In this document: positions 34,699 through 43,522 of the stretch, one piece after another | Layout of the letters: each line of letters begins with the position of its first letter | Position numbering within the stretch: the first letter of the stretch is position 1 | Origin: Malonomonas sp036526255 | GTDB taxonomy: Bacteria; Desulfobacterota; Desulfuromonadia; Desulfuromonadales; Geopsychrobacteraceae | Assembly: GCA_036526255.1 (NCBI GenBank) | Contig: DATCYW010000058.1 | Location: forward strand, 1-64,000 | Direction: 5' to 3' | Length of the DNA: 64,000 nucleotides | Translations under genes and position numbers: made by a program | Notes under the pieces: model-generated | Databases searched by the model: none | What the model was told of the DNA's origin: nothing | The model's input: the letters and a program-made list of their open reading frames with translations, nothing else

Positions 34699-36021
34699 CT
34701 ACTTCAGCCCTTTGCAATTGGCGTAATAGGTAACCGTCGCCGGCCAATCGGAGAAGACTCCGAGCACGCCGACATCCTGCGCCAACACATCCAACACGTC
34801 GAGCATATCGCCGTCGTTGTTAATCGCCGCAGCCACGCTCGAGTAATAGAATCCGCCGCCAGACTTGAGAAATCCAGAGCGCTCAAGGGTCCAGGTGATA
34901 ATCTCCAGTCCGGCCGCCTTGGCCATTTTGGCGTAAACGGAAGGAACGATTTTTCCGTTGCCATCAAGGGTGACCAGCACGTACATCGGCGGAGCGATAA
35001 TCTTCACTCCCTGGGCGACCAGCTCGGCCATGCTCGGCGACCAGCTGGCCGGGTCGGCAGGATCGAAATTCGGGTCGCCGTAGCGCCCGTCAAGGAACAC
35101 TCCCTGTTTGCCGAAAGCCGGTTCGCTTTGCAGCCAGTACAGTACGTCGCCCAGATTGAAGGATTGGGCATAAACCTGCTGTGGCGGGACACCGGCATCC
35201 TTGTATTCGTTGATCATCTGCTGAGCGTAGACCTCCTGAGTGTAATCGCCCTGATAGGGCATCGCGACACTTGGCGATTTCAGTTCGGGGGTCATTTTCA
35301 CACCGAGATTTTTGAACAGCTCGATGCTCTCGGCATGGGTCATCAGGGTGCCGCGACTGGCGTAGAGATCGGTGCGGTAATTTGCCGTAGCATCCAGATA
35401 TGCTGCGACCGTGGTGGCATTGGAGTTGGCCGCGTCCATCTTGCCCTGCAGCATTCTGAATTCATCAAGGGTGATATCGCTGGTGCAGCACCTGGCCTTT
35501 GCCGGCATGATGGTTACCCCGGTCATGGGGTCGATGACCGCAGGCTCAAAAGGCACCGAACATTTTTCCGCCAGTTCGGGGATGGCGAGAATATTGGTGG
35601 TGGTGTGCAGATCGCACTGCGAGTGACGACATACCAGTTCACGGTCTTTGGTGAAGGTGACGTCGCACTCGACGATCCCCGCCCCCATCCGCGCGGCCGC
35701 CAGATAGGACTCTTTGGTATGCTCGGGAAACTGCAGCGCCGCGCCGCGGTGACCGATTGAGAAATCACTGCGCTTGAACGGCCCTTCGGAGCAAGCCATC
35801 AACTCAGCCTTCAGCGCGCTTTCGTCCATGTCGTTAACCAGAAAAAAGGGCCGGGGTCCGAGTTGTACGGAATGTCCCTGATCATGGTGCATCTGCTGTT
35901 TTTTTTCATACTTGACCGCAGCCTTGTTCTCCTGGGTCTGTTTTGCTGATGCCGTGACCCCCATGAGCATCACTGCGACCAGCGCCATTGCCAACGTTAT
36001 GACCGTCCGATTCTTGAACAT
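34699..36021 (-). CDS. Secreted glycerophosphodiester phosphodiesterase
   Basis: The start is the ATG at 36019-36021, after a strong GGAGGAGAAG site. Twenty extra in-frame residues upstream are ignored. The 440-residue product has an N-terminal signal peptide (MFKNRTVITLAMALVAVMLMGVTASA). The GDPD catalytic set is present: IGHRGAALQFPEHTKESYLAAARMGAG (GHRG and PEHT), VECDVTFTKDRELVCRH (Glu/Asp and His). Such enzymes hydrolyse glycerophosphodiesters to glycerol-3-phosphate, here in the periplasm. Transporter genes for the products are not adjacent. Confidence 0.9.
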   Translation of the reverse strand: MFKNRTVITLAMALVAVMLMGVTASAKQTQENKAAVKYEKKQQMHHDQGHSVQLGPRPFFLVNDMDESALKAELMACSEGPFKRSDFSIGHRGAALQFPEHTKESYLAAARMGAGIVECDVTFTKDRELVCRHSQCDLHTTTNILAIPELAEKCSVPFEPAVIDPMTGVTIMPAKARCCTSDITLDEFRMLQGKMDAANSNATTVAAYLDATANYRTDLYASRGTLMTHAESIELFKNLGVKMTPELKSPSVAMPYQGDYTQEVYAQQMINEYKDAGVPPQQVYAQSFNLGDVLYWLQSEPAFGKQGVFLDGRYGDPNFDPADPASWSPSMAELVAQGVKIIAPPMYVLVTLDGNGKIVPSVYAKMAKAAGLEIITWTLERSGFLKSGGGFYYSSVAAAINNDGDMLDVLDVLAQDVGVLGVFSDWPATVTYYANCKGLK

Positions 36022-36288
36022 GCTCTTCTCCTCCCTGTCACTAAGAGTTTCACCATGGCTCGAAGCGCCGAAGGCTTTCAATTATAACGACTTTTTTCAC
36101 ATTCAAGCGGCTGTCTGAAATTTATTATTCATTAAAGCAGAGGTCAGTGCAGTATTCTTCGGTTATTACTGGGGAAATTAGAATTGAACATTGTCATGGC
36201 AAAAAAAATAACTGGTGATAGTCAAGCGCGAGCCCTTTTGCTATGGTGGCCCCGCCAGCAAACACAGCGAATTCCGTTGAGGTCATGC

Positions 36289-36534
36289 ATGCCGCAAAAG
36301 ACAACCACCGATCAGCAGGAAGAAGGGCTCGAGGTTCCATACGCCCAGCTCGACCCGGAGACATTGCAACGGATGATCCAGGAATTTGTCAGCCGGGACG
36401 GCGCCGATTGGGCGGATATCGGCTGTACGCTGGAGGATAAAGTCGAGCAGGTTCTGGCCCAACTGCGCAGCAATAAAATTAAAGTCGTCTTTGACCTGAA
36501 GTCAGAAACGGTGAATCTTGTCCCCTGCCCCTGA
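36289..36534 (+). CDS. YheU (UPF0270) family protein
   Basis: I chose the ATG at 36289, which has GAGG 7 nt upstream. This gives 81 residues, close to the roughly 72 of E. coli YheU. It matches the YheU pattern (VPYAQLDPETLQRMIQEFVSRDGADW; LEDKVEQVLAQL). The function is unknown. The reading frame continues upstream, but the extra residues do not match the family. It is the first of a plus-strand run with a hypothetical gene, an exonuclease, dbpA and others. Confidence 0.8.
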   Translation: MPQKTTTDQQEEGLEVPYAQLDPETLQRMIQEFVSRDGADWADIGCTLEDKVEQVLAQLRSNKIKVVFDLKSETVNLVPCP

Positions 36535-36555
36535 AAACAACGCCCTGAGGTCAGA

Positions 36556-36903
36556 GTGAAAAATAAACTATTACGGCTTGCTGAACTGATTCAGGAGGAT
36601 TTTCCTGAAAACCTGGTCGACGCTTTTAAATCCAGCGGCAACCAGTCTATGGCGGCACGTCTGGTTCTGGTTAACCAGGCCAGAAGCCTGCATCAGCACC
36701 GCGCTGAAAGCCTGTGGCTGCAGGCAAAAAAACAGCGCACGCCGGCGGAACGGCGCGCCGTCGCCCAGGCCGAGCTCGCGGCCTTTGTCTCTGCCTACCT
36801 GACCGGCGACGCCAAGGAACACGCGGAGACTGCCGTTGAGGCGCTGCGGGCTCTCGACCGACATGGCGAGACCGAGCTGGTGACTAGTCTCTGCCGACGC
36901 TAA
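36556..36903 (+). CDS. Hypothetical protein
   Basis: The 115-residue frame starts with GTG after a GAGG site and is predicted to be mostly helical (LLRLAELIQEDFPENLVDAFKSS; AERRAVAQAELAAFVSAYL). I recognise no family. It lies 21 bp after the YheU-like gene and 34 bp before the exonuclease gene, in one direction, so it is probably part of that operon. Confidence 0.6.
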   Translation: MKNKLLRLAELIQEDFPENLVDAFKSSGNQSMAARLVLVNQARSLHQHRAESLWLQAKKQRTPAERRAVAQAELAAFVSAYLTGDAKEHAETAVEALRALDRHGETELVTSLCRR

Positions 36904-36937
36904 AAAAGGTAGGATTCCATATCGATAGGCAGGTTAC

Positions 36938-37624
36938 ATGACTTATTCTTCACCAAACAAATCGCTACAAGGACAATCGTTGCTTTTTCCAGAGCCAGAC
37001 CTGACCTTGGTGGTCCTCGATTTTGAAACCAGCGGCATGTCTCCCGACCAGGGCGACCGGGCGATCGAAGTCGGCGCGGTAAAGCTGAGCAATGGCCGGA
37101 TCGTCGATCAGTTTCAGAGTCTGATGAACCCAGGCTTTCCGGTTGATGGCTTTATTCAGGACTTCACCGGCATCAGCAACGCCATGCTGCGCCAGGCACC
37201 GGACAATGCGACGGTCATGACGCAATTTGCCGAGTTCATCGGCGATTCTCCGCTGGTGGCCCATAATGCCGCTTTCGATCAGCGCTTTCTTGCCGCCGAA
37301 CTGGAGCAGATCGACTGCTGCCAGCCGCTCGACTTTGCCTGCTCAATGCTGACGGCGCGCCGCATCTATCCGGAGGCACCCAATCACAAGCTGGCAACCC
37401 TGGTTGCCTATAAACAGCTGCCAAGCACCGGCCAGTTTCATCGCGCGCTGGCGGATGCACAGATGACCGCGCATCTCTGGCTGCAGATGGAAAAAGATCT
37501 GATGGCAAGCTATGGTTTTCGCCAGGTCCCCTTCGCGCTGCTGCAACGCCTGGGAACAATTGCCCGTAAGAAGGCTCCGGATTTCCTGCAAAAGCAGTGT
37601 GCAGCAATTAACGCGACTTGTTAG
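36938..37624 (+). CDS. 3'-5' exonuclease of the DnaQ (DEDDh) family
   Basis: The 228-residue protein has the Exo motifs LDFETSGM (Asp/Glu), HNAAFDQRF (Asp) and HRALADAQMT (His and Asp), matching the DEDDh exonuclease fold. It resembles stand-alone PolC-type epsilon exonucleases. It could proofread DNA or degrade RNA. The context, next to helicase genes, suggests nucleic-acid turnover, but the substrate is not determined. An AGG ribosome region precedes the ATG. Confidence 0.9.
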   Translation: MTYSSPNKSLQGQSLLFPEPDLTLVVLDFETSGMSPDQGDRAIEVGAVKLSNGRIVDQFQSLMNPGFPVDGFIQDFTGISNAMLRQAPDNATVMTQFAEFIGDSPLVAHNAAFDQRFLAAELEQIDCCQPLDFACSMLTARRIYPEAPNHKLATLVAYKQLPSTGQFHRALADAQMTAHLWLQMEKDLMASYGFRQVPFALLQRLGTIARKKAPDFLQKQCAAINATC

Positions 37625-37692
37625 CGAAAAACGGTTGGTGTTAAGGTTGTCATCTCCCAAACCACTCACCCCCCAGATAAAAAGAGCAGCCC

Positions 37693-39075
37693 ATGAACCC
37701 GACCGCCTTTGCCAGCCTGCCCCTGAAACATACGCTGCTGCAGAACATCGCCTCGCTCGGCTACCACGAAATGACGCCGATTCAGGCCGACAGTCTACCG
37801 CCGATTCTGGCTGGCAAAGACGTGATCGCCCAGGCGAAGACCGGCAGCGGCAAAACCGCCGCTTTCGGCATCGGCCTGCTGTCGCGGCTGGTGGCGACCC
37901 GCTTCTGCGTACAGGGGCTGGTGCTCTGCCCGACCCGCGAACTGGCCGATCAGGTCAGTAAAGAGCTGCGCCGACTGGCCCGCCAGACCGACAACATCAA
38001 GATTCTCACCCTCTGCGGTGGCGTCCCCTTCGGCCCGCAGCTGGGCTCCCTCGAACATGGCGCGCATATCGTCGTCGGCACGCCGGGGCGGATTCTCGAC
38101 CACCTGTCGCGCGGTAGCCTGGAGCTGAAAGAGCTGCGCATGCTCGTACTCGATGAAGCCGACCGGATGCTCGATATGGGCTTTGCCGAAGATCTCGCCA
38201 CCATTGTCGCCGCCACGCCGGACAATCGGCAGACCCTGCTGTTTTCGGCCACCTACCCGAAGTCGATTGCCTCGATGAGCGGCTCGGTGCAGCAGGACCC
38301 GGTCAGGGTCACGGTCGAAGCACTGCATGACGGCCAGCAGCTCGAGCAGCTGTTCTTCGAAGTTGAGCCGGACAAACGGATCGCCGCAGTCGCACGGATG
38401 CTCGGCCACTACCAGTCTGAATCGACGCTGATCTTCTGCAACACCAAGCTCGACTGCCAGCAGGTCGCCGATGCCTTGAGCGAACGCGGCTTTTCGGCAC
38501 TGGCGATCCACGGCGACCTGGAGCAACGTGAACGCGATCAGGTGCTGGCGCGCTTCGCCAACAAGAGCGCCTCGATTCTGGTCGCCACCGATGTCGCCGC
38601 ACGTGGCATCGACATCAAGGAACTTTCGGCGGTCATCAACTATGAACTGACCCGCGATCCCGAGGTGCATATCCACCGCATCGGCCGCACCGGCCGCGCC
38701 GGCGAACAGGGGCTGGCGCTGAGCCTGGTGACCGCGGCCGACACGCGGCGGGCGGCGGCCATCGAAAGATATCTCGGCGAAAGCGTCCCGCGTGCCGAAC
38801 TGGAGAGCTTGAGCATGCCCTCGGCGGCAGCCCTTGAAGCGCCGATGGTCACCCTCTGCATCGACGGCGGACGCAAAAACAAGCTGCGCCCCGGCGATAT
38901 CCTCGGTGCCCTGACCGGCGAGGCGGGGATTCCCGGCACTGAGGTCGGCAAGATCAATGTCTTCGATTTTCACTGCTACGTTGCCATCCGTCGCCAGAGC
39001 GCCAAATCTGCGCTGGCCCGGTTGAGCGCGAATAAAATCAAGGGGCGGTTTTACAAAATCCGCGCCTTCAACTGA
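37693..39075 (+). CDS. dbpA: ATP-dependent RNA helicase DbpA
   Basis: DbpA is a DEAD-box helicase that acts in assembly of the large ribosomal subunit and recognises hairpin 92 of 23S rRNA. The 460-residue protein has the core motifs (QAKTGSGKT, LVLDEADRM, FSATY, HRIGRTGRAG). The C-terminal DbpA-specific RNA-binding domain (VTLCIDGGRKNKLRPGDILGALTG, about residues 385-460) sets it apart from the two minus-strand helicases. Confidence 0.95.
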   Translation: MNPTAFASLPLKHTLLQNIASLGYHEMTPIQADSLPPILAGKDVIAQAKTGSGKTAAFGIGLLSRLVATRFCVQGLVLCPTRELADQVSKELRRLARQTDNIKILTLCGGVPFGPQLGSLEHGAHIVVGTPGRILDHLSRGSLELKELRMLVLDEADRMLDMGFAEDLATIVAATPDNRQTLLFSATYPKSIASMSGSVQQDPVRVTVEALHDGQQLEQLFFEVEPDKRIAAVARMLGHYQSESTLIFCNTKLDCQQVADALSERGFSALAIHGDLEQRERDQVLARFANKSASILVATDVAARGIDIKELSAVINYELTRDPEVHIHRIGRTGRAGEQGLALSLVTAADTRRAAAIERYLGESVPRAELESLSMPSAAALEAPMVTLCIDGGRKNKLRPGDILGALTGEAGIPGTEVGKINVFDFHCYVAIRRQSAKSALARLSANKIKGRFYKIRAFN

Positions 39076-39099
39076 AGCCACCAGGAACTTAAATAGAAG

Positions 39100-39624
39100 A
39101 TGAAAATCCAGCGAGTGACCAGTGAGAACCAGGCCAAGGCGTACGCGCTGCTGCGGCGGGCTTTTGTCGGCAGCGCCTACGAAGCCGAGCTGGTGCAGCA
39201 ACTGCACGCAAACGGTCGACCGGTGCATGACTGGATCTGTCTGCACAGCAACAAAGCCATCGCCTACCTCGCCTTTACTAACGCCTATAACGGCAAAGAG
39301 GTTTGCGGCCTGCATCTGGCGCCAATGGCGGTCGCGCCCGAATTTCAAAAACAGGGGGTGGGGACCGAACTGCTCAAGTTTGCCCTGCGGCAGGACGCGG
39401 TCAAAAGCCAGCCGCTGTTTGTGCTGGGCGCACCCGGCTACTACAAAAGGTTCGGTTTTACCCCCTGCAAAGTACCGGTCTGCCCCTTCGATAAAAACAA
39501 CGCGCATTTTTTAAGCCTGCGCAACGCCACCAGCGACAACTTCACGGTTGGCTATGAGCCGGAGTTTAAAACCGCCGCCAAGCCGTCCAAGTCGCCCAGA
39601 CCTCAGGGCAAAAAACGCCGCTGA
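39100..39624 (+). CDS. GNAT family N-acetyltransferase (YhbS-like)
   Basis: The 174-residue protein has the acetyl-CoA-binding loop PEFQKQGVGTELLKF (QxxGxG) and a final GxPGYYKRFGF segment (LGAPGYYKRFGFTPC). This pattern fits YhbS-like acetyltransferases. The substrate is unknown. It lies 24 bp after dbpA and 23 bp before the next pseudouridine synthase gene, suggesting an operon with RNA-modifying genes. The tail is basic (KPSKSPRPQGKKRR). Confidence 0.85.
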   Translation: MKIQRVTSENQAKAYALLRRAFVGSAYEAELVQQLHANGRPVHDWICLHSNKAIAYLAFTNAYNGKEVCGLHLAPMAVAPEFQKQGVGTELLKFALRQDAVKSQPLFVLGAPGYYKRFGFTPCKVPVCPFDKNNAHFLSLRNATSDNFTVGYEPEFKTAAKPSKSPRPQGKKRR

Positions 39625-39647
39625 ACTTTTCCAGCAAGGATCAACTC

Positions 39648-40529
39648 ATGGGGATTTCCAGATACCCGTCTTGCGTCAGGCTGCCCTGCGTCGCCAAACC
39701 CTATCCGACGATACTGAACTTTCTGGGGCAACGCTTTCCGCAGGTCGGGCCGGCGGTCTGGGAGCAACGGATTCTGCAGGGCAAGGTGCTGGACGAGGCC
39801 GGCGTCGCGATCACCGCCGAGACCCCCTATCTCCCACGACAGCAGCTGTTTTATTTTCGTGAATTGCCAGATGAGCCGCTGATCCCGCTGGCGGAGAAGA
39901 TTCTGTTTCAGAACGATGAGCTGCTGGTCGCCTGCAAACCACCCTTTCTGCCGGTCACGCCGGCTGGGGTCTATATCAACGAGTGCCTGCTCCATCGGCT
40001 CAAGCTCAAAACCGGCAACCCAGACCTGACCCCGCTGCATCGAATCGACCGCGAGACGTCGGGGCTGGTGCTGTTTTCCTGCAACCGGGCGACCCGCGGT
40101 CGCTATGCTGAGCTGTTTGCGACCGGTAAGCTGGAAAAAACCTACGAGGCGCTCTCAGCGCTCAAGCAGCGCCCGCACGCCAACGACTGGACGGTCGAAA
40201 ACCGGCTGGGCGAAGCGCCACCCTGGTTCCGGATGCAGACCGTTATCGGGGAGGTCAACGCCAGGTCGCGGATCAAGCTGATTGATTTTCGTGAGAACCG
40301 GGCGCACTTTCTGCTTTACCCGCTGACCGGCAAGAAGCATCAGCTGCGGGTGCATATGAGCGGACTGGGCTTTGGCATCCTGCACGACAGCTATTATCCT
40401 GAGCTGCTACCCAAGCAGGCGGATGACCTGGACAAACCGCTGCAATTGATTGCCCGCAGGCTGAAGTTTATCGATCCGGTTTGCGGCAAAAAGATGGAAT
40501 TTGAATCGGAGCGGAAACTGCTCGACTGA
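39648..40529 (+). CDS. RluA-family pseudouridine synthase
   Basis: The 293-residue protein has the catalytic motif LHRIDRETSGLVLF with the nucleophilic Asp, then PLTGKKHQLRVHMSGLGF. An N-terminal part of about 85 residues precedes the catalytic core. It is a second RluA-type enzyme in the window, distinct from the 246-residue one at 27.7-28.5 kb. A ribosome-binding AAGGA is visible near 39635. The site modified is not known. Confidence 0.88.
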   Translation: MGISRYPSCVRLPCVAKPYPTILNFLGQRFPQVGPAVWEQRILQGKVLDEAGVAITAETPYLPRQQLFYFRELPDEPLIPLAEKILFQNDELLVACKPPFLPVTPAGVYINECLLHRLKLKTGNPDLTPLHRIDRETSGLVLFSCNRATRGRYAELFATGKLEKTYEALSALKQRPHANDWTVENRLGEAPPWFRMQTVIGEVNARSRIKLIDFRENRAHFLLYPLTGKKHQLRVHMSGLGFGILHDSYYPELLPKQADDLDKPLQLIARRLKFIDPVCGKKMEFESERKLLD

Positions 40530-40544
40530 GACCTGCAGGGAGTA

Positions 40545-40570
40545 AAAAAGGGCGGCCAAGCGGCCGCCCT
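40545..40570 (-). terminator. Terminator between the pseudouridine synthase and fabY
   Basis: A GGGCGGCC/GGCCGCCC stem (40550-40557 and 40562-40569) has a T tract on the minus strand, so it mainly serves fabY. The plus-strand gene also ends just before it. Confidence 0.8.
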
Positions 40571-40610
40571 CTGTCGTTTAAAACTCGTCCGGCAGAAACT
40601 TCGCCGAGGG

Positions 40611-42518
40611 TTAAGCCATATCCGCATAGGGAGTTTTCAGCTGCAGATTCACACTGCCGGCGAAACCCGGAATCCTGATCTGCTGCGCGGACATCTCCAA
40701 GTCTTCCCCGGCAACCACATTGTAATCAAATCTGTAGATCGGTGCGGTTTTCCCGGCGATCGTCTCGCGGTCATAATCTGCGGCTGCCGCGGCGACCGCC
40801 TCGTTGCGCCGACGGTATTCCAGCATTGCCGCGCTGCCGTGCTTGCGGGTCAGCATCTGACCGGTGACCGTCGGCGAGAGGATCGCGCCGGTGGCGTTAT
40901 TGCCGCCGAATCCCTTTGCGTTCATCAGCACGGCGTCCATCCCCTGCGGCCCGACCTCGGTGTGCTTGAGCAGAAAGTTCAGGTTGCTGGAGTGAACGTC
41001 AGCCGCCAGCTTGTCGACGGTGACGATGCCGGGAATGAAGCCGTACTTCCAGACCCCCAGCGACGCCATCAACTGATCGCCGGCAGAAACCGCCAGCGAG
41101 TGTCCCAGATAGCACTTCACCGCGGCAACGCTCCAGTGGCCAATCCCGTGGATTTTTGCTACCTCATTGATGATGTGGGATTCAGTCACCCGGTTCTGCG
41201 GCGTGCTGGTGCCATGAGCCTGTACGTAACTGCGTTTTTTCAGTCCATCTTCGCCAATGATCGCCTTGGTCACCGCGGCGGCTTTGGCCATGGTGATGTA
41301 GTTACCGACGCCGGGTCCGGGAATCGATTTTTTATAGCCGTCAGCGTTGACAAAGACATCGGCCACCGAGCCATAAATATTTGCGCCCAGCTCCAGCGCC
41401 AGCTGGTCATCGAAGAGCACAAAATACTGCGCCGACTCGGCGAGGGTGAAGCCGCAGTTGTCAGAAAAAGGGCGCGCGGCGCGGCGGTAGTCGGGGGTGC
41501 TGCGGCCTGGATCGAGCGCCCGCAGCTTTTCATCTTCGGCCAGCGCCCCCATAGTGCGGTAACCTTCGATGATCTCCGGGGTGATTGGCGCCTCGCTGTT
41601 GCCGACCACGACCACCCGGCGGCGCCCGCTCTGGATTTCCTGGCAGGCGAGATTCAGGTTGTACATGAAGGTTGCGCAGGCGCCGACATTGCAGCCAGTG
41701 GTGCCGACGCTGCCGAGAATATAGGCGTTGATAAAATCGGCCGGCATCTCCGCCAGCCCCAGCGCCAGTTGCTTGGAGGAGACCCGCTTGCCGGCAAGTT
41801 GCGCCTGCAGCATGCCGCCTGAACCGTCATAATCAAGTTGCCCCATGGCGCTGCCGGAAAAGACCCCGATTTCATCGGGAGCGACGGTCGCGCGCACCGT
41901 CTCCCAATCGATCCCCAGCGACTGCACGGCGTCGGAAGCGCCGTAGATCGTCATCTGCAGGCCGCGCGGGTGGGTTCGCGCCGGATAGAGTTTTTCCGGG
42001 TCAAAACCGGTCGGCAGCTGTCCGGCGCTCTGCACCTTCGACGAGCGCATGCTCGGCAGAAACACCTCGAGCTGATCAGCGATCTCGACCTTGACGCTGC
42101 CATCCTCCAGATCCGAGAGCTGCCAGTTTGCCGGGATGTCGGTCGGCAGCTGTTTACGCTTCAGGTTAAAACTGATCGGCCGGCCGGTAGCGGCAGCAAG
42201 TGTTGCACTTTTATTCTCCGGAATCGCGTCCCGGTCGAACAGGTTGTTTTCGAGACGGCGGATCAGGGTGTTGGCTTTGATCTGTTCGCCATACTTCGAA
42301 ACAATCTCGGCCTGGCTGATCGCAGCGCCGCCCTGATCGACGACTTGGCCATTTTCGTTGCGGGTCAGCCCCATCAGCTGGGCGAGATCGGCATAGGTTT
42401 CCTGCAGCGAATCCTGATCCAGCTGATCAATGAGCAAGCGCCGATAGCCGTGATGAGCAGAGCTGCGTCCAGCCGGACTGATACCGCCAAAACCTACGAT
42501 GACTGGCAAATGGGCCAC
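40611..42518 (-). CDS. fabY: Beta-ketoacyl-ACP synthase FabY
   Basis: The 635-residue protein matches the large ketosynthase FabY of Pseudomonas in length and N-terminus (LPVIVGFGGISPAGRSSAHHGYRR). The thiolase-fold active site is intact: the nucleophile in GCNVGACATF, then His in VQAHGTSTPQN and His in KCYLGHSLAVSAG. FabY condenses acetyl-CoA with malonyl-ACP and can replace FabH in starting fatty-acid synthesis. No other fab genes are adjacent. I infer an initiation role, which is strong at family level. Confidence 0.82.
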   Translation of the reverse strand: MAHLPVIVGFGGISPAGRSSAHHGYRRLLIDQLDQDSLQETYADLAQLMGLTRNENGQVVDQGGAAISQAEIVSKYGEQIKANTLIRRLENNLFDRDAIPENKSATLAAATGRPISFNLKRKQLPTDIPANWQLSDLEDGSVKVEIADQLEVFLPSMRSSKVQSAGQLPTGFDPEKLYPARTHPRGLQMTIYGASDAVQSLGIDWETVRATVAPDEIGVFSGSAMGQLDYDGSGGMLQAQLAGKRVSSKQLALGLAEMPADFINAYILGSVGTTGCNVGACATFMYNLNLACQEIQSGRRRVVVVGNSEAPITPEIIEGYRTMGALAEDEKLRALDPGRSTPDYRRAARPFSDNCGFTLAESAQYFVLFDDQLALELGANIYGSVADVFVNADGYKKSIPGPGVGNYITMAKAAAVTKAIIGEDGLKKRSYVQAHGTSTPQNRVTESHIINEVAKIHGIGHWSVAAVKCYLGHSLAVSAGDQLMASLGVWKYGFIPGIVTVDKLAADVHSSNLNFLLKHTEVGPQGMDAVLMNAKGFGGNNATGAILSPTVTGQMLTRKHGSAAMLEYRRRNEAVAAAAADYDRETIAGKTAPIYRFDYNVVAGEDLEMSAQQIRIPGFAGSVNLQLKTPYADMA

Positions 42519-42693
42519 AGGAAACCTCCATCTGAAAAATAGTTAGAACGTGGTTTTATTTGCGAAACGGCATCATAGGTCGGATGGCTACGGAAGACAA
42601 GTGCCTTCAGGAACCCGTCTTGTGCTGTGTGCAATAGGCTTTAGCGTTGCTTGGAAGAGAAAAAACAGCGGGTTTTTCGGTGGCGCAGAAGCT

Positions 42694-42735
42694 GAACCCT
42701 TTGTCGTTGCCCGAAAAAGAAACGACAAAGGGTTC
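42694..42735. repeat. 15-bp perfect stem-loop
   Basis: GAACCCTTTGTCGTT (42694-42708) pairs with AACGACAAAGGGTTC (42721-42735) across a 12-nt loop. It lies just past the 3' end of the Lar-like minus-strand gene. There is no T tract directly after it, so it is more likely an RNA 3'-end structure than a classical terminator. Confidence 0.6.
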
Positions 42736-42743
42736 GAGCAAAC

Positions 42744-42944
42744 TCAGGTGTGGATCGGTTCAAAAATATGATTCCAACGATCGATCGCTTCTTCGAGACT
42801 GCCTGCGGCAACCATCTGCTCGCAGGAATCATTGGCACAATAGACCCCCCAATGGCTTCGCGGGGCAAACTCGCAGGGGCCGAAAATCCGCACTCGCCCC
42901 CCACAACGGCAAGGTGCCGCTTCCTTAATATTCACAGCTTCCAA
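42744..42944 (-). CDS. Lar-like zinc-binding microprotein
   Basis: The 66-residue frame starts with TTG, with GGAGGAGATC upstream. The CRCGG knuckle near the N-terminus, a second Cys pair (CANDSC) and the ending EAIDRWN match the layout of Lar-type restriction-alleviation proteins (C..C, C..C, then AI..WN). Lar proteins of phages modulate type I restriction. Here no restriction genes are visible, so the function is open. It follows the second zinc-ribbon gene at 36 bp. Confidence 0.55.
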   Translation of the reverse strand: MEAVNIKEAAPCRCGGRVRIFGPCEFAPRSHWGVYCANDSCEQMVAAGSLEEAIDRWNHIFEPIHT

Positions 42945-42980
42945 AATGATCTCCTCCAGGCTTTAAAGTCAGGCCGCCGA

Positions 42981-43193
42981 TCAGGCTGCCCAGGTATAAT
43001 CGTCGGCCTCAACGCATTCACTCTGTCCTTGCAGAAACGATGACAGCTGCGCATCGATAACCAGTTCGGCATGCCCGTGGTTAATCGACCAGCTGCTGCC
43101 GCAGAAAGAGCATTCAACTAATCCTTCGTTGAACTGTTCGACATGCATTTCGAGAGTATTTTGTTCGTAACTTCCACAGATAGGGCATCGCAT
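42981..43193 (-). CDS. Zinc-ribbon microprotein
   Basis: The 70-residue protein begins MRCPICG and has a second knuckle, ECSFCGSSW, giving two CXXC pairs that would coordinate one zinc. The spacing and the SSWSINHG tail resemble small regulatory zinc-ribbon proteins. I do not assign a family. The ATG has AAGGAG upstream and lies under a good promoter (TTGACA-16-TACTAT). It is co-directional with the Lar-like gene. Confidence 0.65.
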   Translation of the reverse strand: MRCPICGSYEQNTLEMHVEQFNEGLVECSFCGSSWSINHGHAELVIDAQLSSFLQGQSECVEADDYTWAA

Positions 43194-43250
43194 AACGCAC
43201 TCCTTTCGCCTATTTGTATTTATTTACCTCAAGTGGTTAAATATTTATCA

Positions 43251-43278
43251 ATAGTACTCCGACAAATGCCGCTGTCAA
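43251..43278 (-). promoter_or_regulatory. Promoter of the zinc-ribbon pair
   Basis: On the minus strand a perfect TTGACA (43273-43278) and TACTAT (43251-43256), 16 bp apart, precede the first zinc-ribbon gene by about 58 bp. The surrounding sequence is AT-rich. Confidence 0.6.
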
Positions 43279-43522
43279 GCGATATCCAATTTTTTTCTTA
43301 TATATAACGGTATGTTAGCTGTCAGAACATTCTACTGACCAGACTATTAGTTTATTTTTTATCACTTGTGGTTTCGGATAGACCGTAAAACTTGGTCAAG
43401 TTACTGTTTTCATGAGGAGGATGGGAATAAACCGAGGTTATATGTCTGACGGACAGGCAGTGCCGCTAGCTTGGCAGGTCTGTTTTGCGGTGAAATGGCT
43501 CGACGAAAAAAACGCTTCCCTG
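43279..43522. other. Non-coding stretch
   Basis: AT-rich DNA with a run of T and TATATA. Apart from the promoter at its right side I see no gene; a short plus-strand frame at the M48 end overlaps the peptidase gene antisense and is probably spurious. Confidence 0.5.

Noticed and set aside
36184..36288. Upstream extension of the YheU-like gene
   Set aside because: The extra residues do not match the YheU family, and the ATG at 36289 has GAGG upstream.
37795..39507. 570-codon minus-strand frame antisense to dbpA
   Set aside because: It is the shadow of dbpA and the GNAT gene, whose domains are certain.
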